A stretch of 9,302 nt of DNA from Anaerolineaceae bacterium. Its GTDB lineage: Bacteria > Chloroflexota > Anaerolineae > Anaerolineales > Villigracilaceae. The notes under the pieces are model-generated. The model was not told the DNA's origin. It searched no databases and saw only the letters and a program-made list of their open reading frames with translations. Below, one piece after another: positions 1 through 6,446 of this stretch. The stretch is taken from positions 1-9,302 of the forward strand of contig VFKQ01000235.1 of assembly GCA_009885445.1 (NCBI GenBank), written 5' to 3'. Position numbers and translations under genes: made by a program. Within the stretch, counting starts at the first letter, position 1, and every line of letters begins with the position of its first letter.

Positions 1-155
1 CTGGGGATGGCGTTCATAGTGGCCGCAGAAATGGTAAAGGCTAATGCGACTGCAGATGCCTGAACTTCCTCTGCGCTAGGACCAGCGGGCTGCTTCGGTG
101 TGCAGGCGGTGACCAGTATGGTCAGGAACATGATCGTGGAAACAATTTTCTTCAT
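1..155 (-). CDS. Putative lipoprotein, N-terminal part (cut by window edge)
   Basis: Only the first 51 codons are present; the gene runs off the left edge. It starts at ATG 155-153 with a strong Shine-Dalgarno sequence AAGGAGAG (171-164) 8 bases upstream. The product begins with a lipoprotein signal peptide: MKKIVSTIMF, a hydrophobic core, then lipobox LVTAC with Cys18 as the predicted lipidated residue, so the mature protein should sit on the outer face of the membrane. After the Cys, a SAEEVQASAVALAFTISA stretch resembles SQAEVQAKIEAAVAETMAA in the lipoprotein encoded just upstream (200-874), in the same place relative to the Cys. The two are probably diverged tandem paralogues. The gap to the upstream gene is 44 bases with no terminator seen, so it is likely the third gene of the trxA operon. 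The function is unknown. Confidence 0.8.
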   Translation of the reverse strand, partial: MKKIVSTIMFLTILVTACTPKQPAGPSAEEVQASAVALAFTISAATMNAIP

Positions 156-199
156 TTTCAAAACTCTCCTTGGTTGTTGTGCATCTTACTGCTTAATTA

Positions 200-874
200 T
201 TAATGGATGATGATTGAACTGGGCTTGAAGGTAAAGGTGATCAGGCCGTTCTTTTCGATGTGAACATTGCCGGTAAACTGCACACCGCCGACCCAGGCCA
301 CATAGAAACAATTTCCGGCGGCCACCGAGATGGTATTTGTGCCGGTCACAGGTGTTTCGGTGATCGACTCGATGCCTTCGGGAGTGATGCACTGGAATGA
401 AATATAGATCTGTGTTTGCGCCTGATTGATGAGTTTGACTTTGCCATAGGTGATGAACGGCGGCTGGGTGCCATACTCGCGCGTCACCATCAGGTCTGTG
501 GGGGTGATCGAGGCAGTGGACTGAGTGCCTGTGACAGTGGGTGTGCTGGTTCCACTGGTGGCCGTTCCAGTGGTGGTCACGGTTGGGGTGGCGCTCAGCG
601 TTCCAGTAACTGTCGCCGTGGTTGTGCCGCTTGTTGCAGTGGACGTTGGTGTGGGCGTACGGGTTCCAGTTGATATTGTCGTGGATGCCGCGAGTACCAC
701 GCGTTCCACAACCTGCGTAGGCAGAGCAGTCGATGTCGGCAACGCGGCCATTGTCTCAGCCACAGCGGCTTCAATCTTGGCTTGCACTTCGGCTTGCGAT
801 GCCCCAGAAGACCCGGGAATACACGCGCTAAGCGCCAGAACGAGAATTAGGAGAGCAGGAGCCAGACGGTTCAC
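200..874 (-). CDS. Thr/Ser-rich lipoprotein of unknown function
   Basis: A 224-residue predicted lipoprotein. The signal peptide (residues 1-17) ends in LALSAC, with Cys18 the predicted lipidated residue. Residues 26-46 are a short Ala/Glu-rich, probably helical segment. Residues about 65-125 form a Thr/Ser/Gly/Pro-rich linker containing two imperfect copies of a roughly 18-residue unit (residues 78-95 and 103-120). Residues about 128-224 form a compact, beta-rich C-terminal domain containing YGKVKLINQAQTQIYISFQC. No family was recognised. The start is GTG at 874-872, supported by AGGAGG (885-880) 5 bases upstream; that site overlaps the trxA stop codon, implying translational coupling. The layout (lipid anchor, flexible spacer, folded domain) suggests a surface-displayed domain. 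A role in substrate binding or envelope maintenance is only a guess. Confidence 0.85.
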   Translation of the reverse strand: MNRLAPALLILVLALSACIPGSSGASQAEVQAKIEAAVAETMAALPTSTALPTQVVERVVLAASTTISTGTRTPTPTSTATSGTTTATVTGTLSATPTVTTTGTATSGTSTPTVTGTQSTASITPTDLMVTREYGTQPPFITYGKVKLINQAQTQIYISFQCITPEGIESITETPVTGTNTISVAAGNCFYVAWVGGVQFTGNVHIEKNGLITFTFKPSSIIIH

Positions 875-879
875 TTCAA

Positions 880-885
880 CCTCCT
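880..885 (-). promoter_or_regulatory. Ribosome binding site overlapping trxA stop codon
   Basis: On the minus strand AGGAGG lies 5 bases before the GTG at 874-872 and shares bases with the TAG stop of trxA (886-884). It decides the non-ATG start of the lipoprotein gene and suggests that ribosomes finishing trxA feed directly into it. Confidence 0.75.
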
Positions 886-1228
886 AAGGTTGCGCAATGA
901 CTTCCATGAACTGCGCAACGGTGTCGCGCAACATGCGCTCAGGAAGCGCGCCGGTCTGACGATGCACAACTTTGCCGCCCGAAACAAACAACATCGTGGG
1001 GATGCCCTGTACGCCAAACTTCTGCGCCCACTCGGGATTATCGTCTGTGTTCACCTTGGCCACAATCAACTTGCCGGCGTTTTCATGCGCCAGTTTATCG
1101 AGCGTGGGCGCGACCATTTTGCACGGCCCGCACCACGGCGCCCAAAAATCAACGATGACAGGCAGTTCAGATTGCAACACTTGCATTTCAAATTCAGCAT
1201 CAGTCACGTCCATTGGTTCTTCGATCAT
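884..1228 (-). CDS. trxA: Thioredoxin
   Basis: A 114-residue cytosolic thioredoxin, the normal size for the family. The thiol-disulfide exchange site WCGPCK is at residues 32-37 (Cys33 and Cys36) and is preceded by VDFWAP with the buried Asp27. The cis-proline loop GIPT is at 75-78 (Pro77), and the C-terminal G-G-x-x-x-x-x-x-G turn is present. No signal peptide is seen. The ATG at 1228-1226 is chosen because GAGGT (1241-1237) lies 8 bases upstream; a second Met at residue 6 lacks such a site. By family knowledge it reduces protein disulfides with electrons from thioredoxin reductase, which is not in the window. It is the first gene of an apparent operon with two lipoprotein genes, transcribed divergently from ftsY. 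A role for this thioredoxin in handling those lipoproteins is not supported, because it lacks an export signal. Confidence 0.97.
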   Translation of the reverse strand: MIEEPMDVTDAEFEMQVLQSELPVIVDFWAPWCGPCKMVAPTLDKLAHENAGKLIVAKVNTDDNPEWAQKFGVQGIPTMLFVSGGKVVHRQTGALPERMLRDTVAQFMEVIAQP

Positions 1229-1266
1229 TTTTATTTACCTCAAAAAAATTGAACAACATACAACAT

Positions 1267-1291
1267 CACTGGCAGGTTTTGCCTGCCAGTG
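1267..1291. repeat. Perfect 10-bp inverted repeat at trxA transcription start
   Basis: CACTGGCAGG and its exact reverse complement CCTGCCAGTG are separated by TTTTG. The palindrome lies between the predicted trxA -10 box and the trxA ribosome binding site. The predicted trxA start point (about 1289) falls inside its right arm. It could be an operator, a 5' hairpin of the trxA mRNA, or a copy of an intergenic palindrome family. No T-run follows in the trxA direction at the usual distance, so a terminator is less likely. Confidence 0.7.
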
Positions 1292-1295
1292 GGCC

Positions 1296-1304
1296 AGTAT
1301 ATCA
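1296..1304 (-). promoter_or_regulatory. Predicted extended -10 promoter of trxA
   Basis: The minus strand reads TGATATACT, an extended -10 (TGn plus TATACT, one mismatch from TATAAT). No good -35 hexamer is found about 17 bases upstream (GAAAAA there), which fits an extended -10 type. The predicted start near 1289 gives a leader of about 60 bases before the trxA ATG. Confidence 0.55.
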
Positions 1305-1328
1305 CAAAAAAAATCGCATTTTTCTGCA

Positions 1329-1337
1329 TGATATAAT
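1329..1337 (+). promoter_or_regulatory. Predicted extended -10 promoter of ftsY operon
   Basis: TGATATAAT is a perfect extended -10 element, with TATAAT at 1332-1337. Initiation about 7 bases downstream would fall at 1344-1345, directly before the ftsY ATG at 1346. No -35 hexamer is apparent. It is the near mirror image of the trxA -10 box 24 bases away. Confidence 0.6.
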
Positions 1338-1345
1338 CGCCAACC

Positions 1346-2257
1346 ATGCCTGAAACTTTCTCGCGCTGGCGTTCAGCGCTTTCAAAAACGAGTCGCGCCA
1401 CGTTTGGACGAGTCGCTTCCATGCTTGGCGCGACGGAAATTACGGACGAAACCTGGGAGAATCTGGAATCGATTCTCATTCAAGCGGATTTGGGCATGGA
1501 CACCGCTTCGTCAGTTTTAGACTCCCTGCGCCTCACCACGCGGACCGAGGGCCTGCTTCAGTCCGAGGCGCTTAATTCTGCGCTGAAAGCGGAACTCATC
1601 TCGCGTTTGCAGTCGCCGCCCGTGTTGGATTTTTCGGCGCGACCCACAGTGATATTTCTCGTCGGCGTCAATGGCTCGGGCAAGACCACTACTGCGGCCA
1701 AACTGGGTCAGCGTTTTTTGGACGAGGGGCGCAGTGTGCTCTTCGGCGCGGCAGACACCTTTCGAGCGGCGGCGGTGGACCAACTTCAGGTTTGGGGCGC
1801 CCGCCTCGGGGTCGCGGTTGTGGCGGGGGCGGCAGAGTCGGACCCGGGCGCGGTGGCGTTTAGCGCCGTCCAGTCTGCACTGGCGCGTGATATTGAAGTC
1901 GTTTTAATTGACACCGCTGGACGTTTGCACACGCGCTCAAACTTAATGGAAGAGTTGAAGAAGGTGCATCGTGTGGCGGGCAAAGCGTTGACGGGCGCGC
2001 CGCATCATGTGTGGCTGGTGTTAGACTCAACCACGGGTCAAAATGCTTTGCACCAGGCGCGCGCATTTTTGGACGCGGTGAAAGTCACTGGTGTGATTTT
2101 GACAAAACTGGATTCATCAGCGAAGGGCGGCATGGCTTTTGCTATTCAACACGAGTTGGGTCTGCCGATTTTGTTTGCCGGTCTCGGCGAACAGGCGCAA
2201 GACCTGACGCCTTTTGACCCTGCGGCATTTGTGGCCGGTATGATGCCGGCGGATTAA
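1346..2257 (+). CDS. ftsY: Signal recognition particle receptor FtsY
   Basis: A 303-residue SRP-receptor GTPase that docks ribosome-SRP complexes at the inner membrane for co-translational insertion of membrane proteins. The N domain covers residues about 1-95 and begins with the amphipathic segment FSRWRSALSKTSR, a candidate membrane-contact helix. The G domain has the P-loop GVNGSGKTTT (107-116), DTFRAAAVDQL (137-147), DTAGR (189-193), TKLD (253-256) and the closing GLGE (279-282). The SRP-type insertion and TTTAAKL distinguish it from other GTPases. FtsY rather than Ffh is chosen because there is no methionine-rich M domain. It lacks the long acidic N-terminal domain of the E. coli protein, as in many short FtsYs. 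No Shine-Dalgarno sequence precedes the ATG, and the -10 box is 8 bases away, so translation is probably leaderless. prfB follows after 17 bases. Confidence 0.96.
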   Translation: MPETFSRWRSALSKTSRATFGRVASMLGATEITDETWENLESILIQADLGMDTASSVLDSLRLTTRTEGLLQSEALNSALKAELISRLQSPPVLDFSARPTVIFLVGVNGSGKTTTAAKLGQRFLDEGRSVLFGAADTFRAAAVDQLQVWGARLGVAVVAGAAESDPGAVAFSAVQSALARDIEVVLIDTAGRLHTRSNLMEELKKVHRVAGKALTGAPHHVWLVLDSTTGQNALHQARAFLDAVKVTGVILTKLDSSAKGGMAFAIQHELGLPILFAGLGEQAQDLTPFDPAAFVAGMMPAD

Positions 2258-2274
2258 CTTTTTGGAGAATCGTC

Positions 2275-3370
2275 ATGCAAGATTTAATCGCACGTCTTAA
2301 TAAAGTGAATGCCTCCTTTGCCAGCTTGATGGAGCGTCTTTGACTTTGCCGCCAAACAGGCGAGCCTTGCGCTGTTGGACGCGCAAACTGCTGAACCTGA
2401 TTTTTGGAACGAACCCAAAAAAGCGCAACGCGTAAGCAAGGATGCGGCGCTCATCCGCAACGAGTTGGACAATCTCGAATCTTTTCGCCGCCGAATTCAT
2501 GACGCGCTCGAACTGGCTCAACTTGCTGACGACAGCCTGCGCGCCGAGATTGAATCTGAAACTGCGGCCATCGAAACCGAGATGGAAGAGCGCGAGTTTA
2601 AGTCCATGCTTTCGGGCAAGCATGATCACGAAGACGCCTTGCTGGCGATTCATGCTGGCGCGGGCGGCACCGATTCGCAGGACTGGGCCGCAATGATCGA
2701 GCGCATGTATTTGCGCTGGGCAGAGGGACATAAATTTGTGACCGAAATAATGGACCGTACTGCTGGCGAAGAGGCCGGATTGAAATCGGTGACGATTGCG
2801 GTGAACGGTGAATTCGCTTATGGTTATCTGCGCGCTGAGAAGGGCGTGCATCGCCTGGTGCGTTTGTCGCCCTTTGACTCGGCCCATCGGCGGCACACCT
2901 CTTTTGCACTGATCGAGATTCTTCCGCAAGTGGCAAATGATGACCCCGACATTGAAATTCCGGCCAGTGATTTGAGGGTGGACGTTTTCCGCTCCTCGGG
3001 AGCGGGCGGCCAGAATGTGCAAAAAAATTCGACAGCAGTTCGAATCACACATTTGCCCAGCGGCCTGGTGGTCACTTGCCAGAACGAACGCTCGCAAACG
3101 CAAAACCGCGAATTCGCCATGCGCATTTTGCGCGCGCGCCTGCTCGAAATTCGCCAGGCCGAACGTGAAGAAGAAGTGGCTTTACTGCGCGGCGAATATA
3201 CCAAGGCTGAATGGGGCAGTCAGATTCGCTCTTATGTTTTGCATCCCTACCAAATGGTGAAAGATCATCGCACCGAGCACGAGTCTGGCAACACCGCCGC
3301 CGTGCTGGACGGAAATTTGGACGAGTTTATGGAATCTTTCCTGCGGTCTGCACCGGGCAATCAGAAATAA
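2275..3370 (+). CDS. prfB: Peptide chain release factor 2 (programmed +1 frameshift)
   Basis: RF2 ends translation at UGA and UAA. The ATG at 2275 has GGAG (2264-2267) 7 bases upstream. Frame 0 runs 22 codons (MQDLIARLNKV... to ...SLMERL) and meets an in-frame TGA at 2341-2343. Skipping T2341 continues as DFAAKQASLALLDAQTAEPD to the TAA at 3368-3370. The joined protein is 364 residues, close to the 365 of the E. coli protein. The stop-recognition tripeptide SPF is at residues 198-200 and marks RF2 rather than RF1 (PxT). The peptidyl-hydrolysis motif GGQ is at 244-246 within SGAGGQNVQKNSTAVRITH. A zero-frame reading would start only at TTG 2375 and lose the N-terminus. The gene sits between ftsY and a carrier-protein gene, 17 bases from each, and looks co-transcribed with both. 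Confidence 0.96.
2331..2344 (+). promoter_or_regulatory. prfB programmed frameshift site
   Basis: The sequence reads GGAG CGT CTT TGA C. The internal Shine-Dalgarno-like GGAG (2331-2334) ends exactly 3 bases before the slippery CTT codon (2338-2340), which is followed by the weak stop context TGA-C (2341-2344). This matches the known autoregulatory layout in which low RF2 lets the ribosome slip +1 at CUU and finish RF2. Confidence 0.93.
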
Positions 3371-3387
3371 CCGACACGGAGTTTGCA

Positions 3388-3642
3388 ATGACCATTGAAT
3401 TAATCAATCAAAAGCTGGCTGAATTTATCGTCACGAAAATTCTCGCCCAACCAAAACGCATCTTACGCACGGACGAAGCGCTGATCACCGGCGGCGTCAT
3501 CGACTCGTTCAGCCTGATCGACCTGGCCCTGTTTGTGGAGGACAATTTCGGAGTGCGCATTGCGGATTCGGAATTGAACTCGTCCACGTTTGACAGTCTC
3601 GACCAGCTGTCCGCTTTGATCGTTTCACGCCAGGCGAAATAA
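3388..3642 (+). CDS. Stand-alone acyl carrier protein
   Basis: An 84-residue phosphopantetheine-binding carrier protein (PP-binding family). The GGVIDSFSLIDLALFVEDNF stretch (35-54) holds the Asp39-Ser40 pair at the site where 4'-phosphopantetheine is attached in this family, followed by the typical helix and a GVRI segment before helix III. It differs from a housekeeping AcpP, whose motif is DSLD/E. The start is ATG 3388, with GGAG (3378-3381) 6 bases upstream; an in-frame open reading frame extends further upstream but lies inside prfB. It is 17 bases after prfB and 5 bases before the adenylating enzyme, so it is most simply the carrier that the ligase loads with an acyl chain. The final product is unknown because no ketosynthase, transferase or reductase lies in the window. 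Confidence 0.88.
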   Translation: MTIELINQKLAEFIVTKILAQPKRILRTDEALITGGVIDSFSLIDLALFVEDNFGVRIADSELNSSTFDSLDQLSALIVSRQAK

Positions 3643-3647
3643 CCTCA

Positions 3648-5330
3648 ATGCCGACATTTAGCAGTGTGCTCATCGAGCATTGCCAGCAGACGCCGCACAG
3701 GGTGACCGTCACGATTCAAAAATCAGGCGAGCCTGATTACGATATTACTTATGCCGAACTTCTCGAAAGGGCCGCTGAGTACAGCGCGGCGTACCTTCGC
3801 GCAGGGATTAAGTCCGGCGATGTGCTTATTTTAATTTTGCAACATGGCCGCGAGTTGATCTATGCTTATTGGGGGGCAATTTTGTGCGGGGCCATTCCGT
3901 CGCTGATGCCCTTCCTCACCGAAAAGCTTTCGCCCGAACGCTATCGCGCCGACTTGACGGCTTTGTTTGAGCACAGTCAGCCGGCGGGCGTGGTGACCTA
4001 CCCCGAATTTCAACAACTCTTGCGCGAAACCCTTGAGAAAAACAAGCGCGAAGATGTGCGCGTTTTCGTTACAGATAATATTCCAGTCGAGGGCGGCGGC
4101 GAATCGTTTGCCGGTTTGCAACGCGCCGAAGAAGACATTGCGCTTTTGCAACACTCCTCCGGCTCCACCGGTTTGCAAAAAGGCGTGGCGCTTTCGCATC
4201 GCGCCATCTTTAATCATCTCGATTCTTATGCCGAATCGATTCGCCTCACGCCCGAAGATGTAATTATCTCCTGGTTGCCTCTGTATCACGACATGGGATT
4301 GATCGCCTGTTTTCTGATGCCGATTTTGCGCGGTGTGCGCGTGGTGCTCATGTCGCCGTTTGAATGGGTGCGCGCGCCGTATCGCATGTTGCAGTCCATT
4401 TCAAAATACAAAGGCACGTTGACCTGGGTTCCAAATTTTTCTTATAATTTTTGCGCCCAAAAAATTCGTGATCGCGACCTTGAAGATGTGAGTCTCGCAT
4501 CCTGGCGGGTCAGCGTCAGCACCTCAGAGCCTGTGCGTTTTGAAAGCCACAAAATATTTTACGAACGCTTCAAGTCTTTCGGTCTGCGCTGGGAGACTCT
4601 GCAAACATCTTATGGCATGGCCGAAAATGTGTTCGCCGCCTCGCAAAACGATTTGGACAAAACCCCCTACGTCGAAAATATTGACCGCGAATCTTATGTC
4701 ACTGAAAAAGTGGCGCGGCCTGCATTTGATGATCGTCCCTCCATCTCGATGATGTCTTGTGGACGCCCCATCCGCGGCACCTCGTTCCGGGTCGTGGACG
4801 AATCGGGCGCTGACTTGCCCGAGCGTTCTGTCGGCGAATTCGCCATCAAAAGCAATTGCATGTTGACTGAATATTACAACCGACCAGATTTAACCGCGAA
4901 AGCATTCCTCTCCGAGGGCTGGTATCTCACCGGTGATTACGGATATTTATTTAACGGTGAAGTTTTTGTGGCGGGCCGCAAAAAAGACATCCTCATCATC
5001 GGCGGCAAGAACGTGTACCCACAAGATTTGGAATCCCTCGCCTGCGAAGTGGAGGGAGTCCACCCGGGCCGCACCGTTGCCTTTGGTCTCTTTGACGAGC
5101 AGCAGGGCACCGAGGAAGTTGTCATCGTGGCCGAAATGGACAGTGACGACCCTGCCCGCCAGGAAATTATCGCCGACGAGATTCGTAAATATGTGACGAA
5201 AAATTCCGCCATCGCCGTGCGCCGCGTCCACGTGGTGGGGCCAAAATGGATTCTAAAAACCACCAGCGGCAAAATCGCCCGTTCCGCCAATAAGGAAAAA
5301 TATATTGCCGAGTTCGCGGCGGGAGATTAA
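3648..5330 (+). CDS. Fatty-acyl-AMP ligase-like adenylating enzyme
   Basis: A 560-residue member of the ANL (acyl-adenylating) superfamily, closest in style to fatty-acyl-AMP ligases. It should activate a carboxylic acid with ATP and pass it to a thiol, probably the carrier protein encoded just upstream. Visible motifs: phosphate-binding SSGSTGLQKG (170-179), WLPLYHDMGLI (A4 region, from about 209), YGMAE (322-326), TGDYGY around Asp430, AGRKKD at 442-447 followed by IIGGKNVYPQDLE, and the C-terminal TTSGKIAR with catalytic Lys542. The YHDMGL and N-x-YPQD(L/I)E forms favour fatty-acyl-AMP ligases over ordinary acyl-CoA synthetases. The specific insertion that blocks CoA use could not be verified by eye. 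The start ATG lies 5 bases after the carrier stop with only weak AGG-type pairing, suggesting translational coupling. Chain length and product are unknown. Confidence 0.88.
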   Translation: MPTFSSVLIEHCQQTPHRVTVTIQKSGEPDYDITYAELLERAAEYSAAYLRAGIKSGDVLILILQHGRELIYAYWGAILCGAIPSLMPFLTEKLSPERYRADLTALFEHSQPAGVVTYPEFQQLLRETLEKNKREDVRVFVTDNIPVEGGGESFAGLQRAEEDIALLQHSSGSTGLQKGVALSHRAIFNHLDSYAESIRLTPEDVIISWLPLYHDMGLIACFLMPILRGVRVVLMSPFEWVRAPYRMLQSISKYKGTLTWVPNFSYNFCAQKIRDRDLEDVSLASWRVSVSTSEPVRFESHKIFYERFKSFGLRWETLQTSYGMAENVFAASQNDLDKTPYVENIDRESYVTEKVARPAFDDRPSISMMSCGRPIRGTSFRVVDESGADLPERSVGEFAIKSNCMLTEYYNRPDLTAKAFLSEGWYLTGDYGYLFNGEVFVAGRKKDILIIGGKNVYPQDLESLACEVEGVHPGRTVAFGLFDEQQGTEEVVIVAEMDSDDPARQEIIADEIRKYVTKNSAIAVRRVHVVGPKWILKTTSGKIARSANKEKYIAEFAAGD

Positions 5331-5364
5331 TGACCTTCTGATTGTTGCTCGGGGATTAAACACA

Positions 5365-5400
5365 GTAGGGCCGCAGCATTGCTGCGGCCCTACGATTTTT
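5365..5400 (+). terminator. Strong hairpin with T-run ending the ftsY operon
   Basis: GTAGGGCCGCAGCA and its exact reverse complement flank a single T (5365-5393). This gives a very stable GC-rich stem, followed after GA by TTTTT (5396-5400). It lies 34 bases after the ligase stop, in the convergent gap before the SPFH gene. On the minus strand the hairpin is followed only by TGTGTTT, so it favours the plus direction. The sequence also looks like an interspersed palindromic repeat used as a terminator. Confidence 0.75.
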
Positions 5401-5411
5401 CGTGCGACCTA

Positions 5412-6446
5412 CTAACCCTTCAGGAATTCTTCCAGCGAATCCTTGCTGATGCGATACGACTTGCCGACTTTCTTGGCCTTCAGGCTCTTGTCTTTGATCG
5501 AAGCCATAATGTCATCTTCGTTGACTTTGAGCACCGTCGCCGCTTCGGCGGGGGTCATCACGTCGGGGATGGAGACTTTGCCGCTCATGCCGCCGCCAGA
5601 GTTCATGCCTCCCTGCAGGGCCTGGTTCATCAGGTTGCCGATGCCCATGCCCGCGCCGATGCCAGCGGTGAGACCTGCGCCGCCGCTCGGGTTCGAGGCC
5701 GCATCGCGCATCGCGTCCGCCGCTTGCAGTTGCGTGTACGTCGCCATGTCGAGCATGCCCATGTCGCGCAATTCCTGCGCAGACTTGTCGGATGGTTTGA
5801 GATTGCCAACGTAGAATGACTTAAGCGTCAGGCCCACGGCTTCGAAATCGTCCGCCGCTTTGGCGCGCACGCCCGCGCTGATTTCATCGGTGAGGCCGAT
5901 CATTTCGGGGACGGAGTTTTTCTTCGCAGTTTCGCCGAGCATGTCTTGCAGTTTGGAAATCAAAACAGTGCGCAAGCGCTCTTCGATGTCTGAGGCGCGA
6001 TACGCGCCCTGCACACCGACGATCTTGGTCACGAACATTTGCGGGTCGCTGACCTGGAACGAGTAGGTGCCGAAGCCTTGCAGAAGCGCCACGCCGAGTC
6101 CCATGTTTGGGTTGCGCACGATGATCGGTTGCGGCGTGCCCCATTTTTTGTTCGCAAATTCTTTGCGCGAGACGAAATAAACTTCAGCGGGGAAAGGCGT
6201 GCGGTCATTGAAGGCCTTGCCCACCAGATCAATCAACAGCGGAACGTTGGCAGTCGCAATGGTGTGTCGCCCGGCCTTGAACACGTCCAGCGCCTGGCCG
6301 TCGCGGAAGAAGACCGCGCTCTGGCTTTCGCGCACGATCACCTGCGAGCCGATGCGAAAATCGCCGATGCCCTCTTCGGGGAAGCGATGCACGATCTCGT
6401 CGTTCATCTCATTTGGATATTCGATTACGTCAAAAATTCTAGCCAT
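5412..6446 (-). CDS. SPFH-domain protein with C-terminal helix-turn-helix
   Basis: A 344-residue protein. Residues about 1-245 match the SPFH/Band-7-like group sometimes called virion-core-like or YdjI-type: EEGIGDFRIGSQVIVRESQS, AGRHTIATANVPLL, a PxxVYFVS strand and a helical SDIEERLRTVL region. There is no transmembrane segment or signal peptide, so it is probably cytosolic or peripheral to the membrane. Residues 250-290 are a Gly/Met/Ala-rich linker. Residues 296-343 (VMTPAEAATVLKVNEDDIMA... to ...SYRISKDSLEEFLKG) match an excisionase/MerR-like HTH_17 module. In related proteins the C-terminus is often a zinc ribbon, so the HTH is notable. ATG 6446 has AAAGGAG (6459-6453) 6 bases upstream. 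SPFH proteins form rings or scaffolds, often in membrane stress; whether this one binds DNA is unknown. Confidence 0.88.
   Translation of the reverse strand: MARIFDVIEYPNEMNDEIVHRFPEEGIGDFRIGSQVIVRESQSAVFFRDGQALDVFKAGRHTIATANVPLLIDLVGKAFNDRTPFPAEVYFVSRKEFANKKWGTPQPIIVRNPNMGLGVALLQGFGTYSFQVSDPQMFVTKIVGVQGAYRASDIEERLRTVLISKLQDMLGETAKKNSVPEMIGLTDEISAGVRAKAADDFEAVGLTLKSFYVGNLKPSDKSAQELRDMGMLDMATYTQLQAADAMRDAASNPSGGAGLTAGIGAGMGIGNLMNQALQGGMNSGGGMSGKVSIPDVMTPAEAATVLKVNEDDIMASIKDKSLKAKKVGKSYRISKDSLEEFLKG

Noticed and set aside
156..199. Promoter or terminator between the two lipoprotein genes
   Set aside because: The 44 bases contain only AT-rich stop-codon repeats and the ribosome site of the second gene; no hairpin or paired promoter boxes were found.
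525..887. Val-rich 120-residue open frame on the plus strand
   Set aside because: Its repetitive Val/Ala/Thr composition is the mirror of the Thr/Ser linker of the lipoprotein; the minus strand has a signal peptide, lipobox and ribosome site.
1267..1291. The trxA-upstream palindrome as an intrinsic terminator
   Set aside because: No operon ends there: both neighbouring genes are transcribed away from it, and no T-run directly follows the stem on either strand.
2297..3103. 268-residue open frame on the minus strand
   Set aside because: It lies antisense to prfB, shows no family features and has no convincing ribosome site.
2375..3370. prfB read as a 331-residue gene starting at TTG 2375
   Set aside because: RF2 homology continues upstream in the same frame to 2342 and joins the ATG at 2275 through the CTT TGA C frameshift site; no ribosome site precedes the TTG.
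3831..4289. 152-residue open frame on the minus strand
   Set aside because: Antisense to the ligase gene, whose core adenylation motifs lie exactly there.
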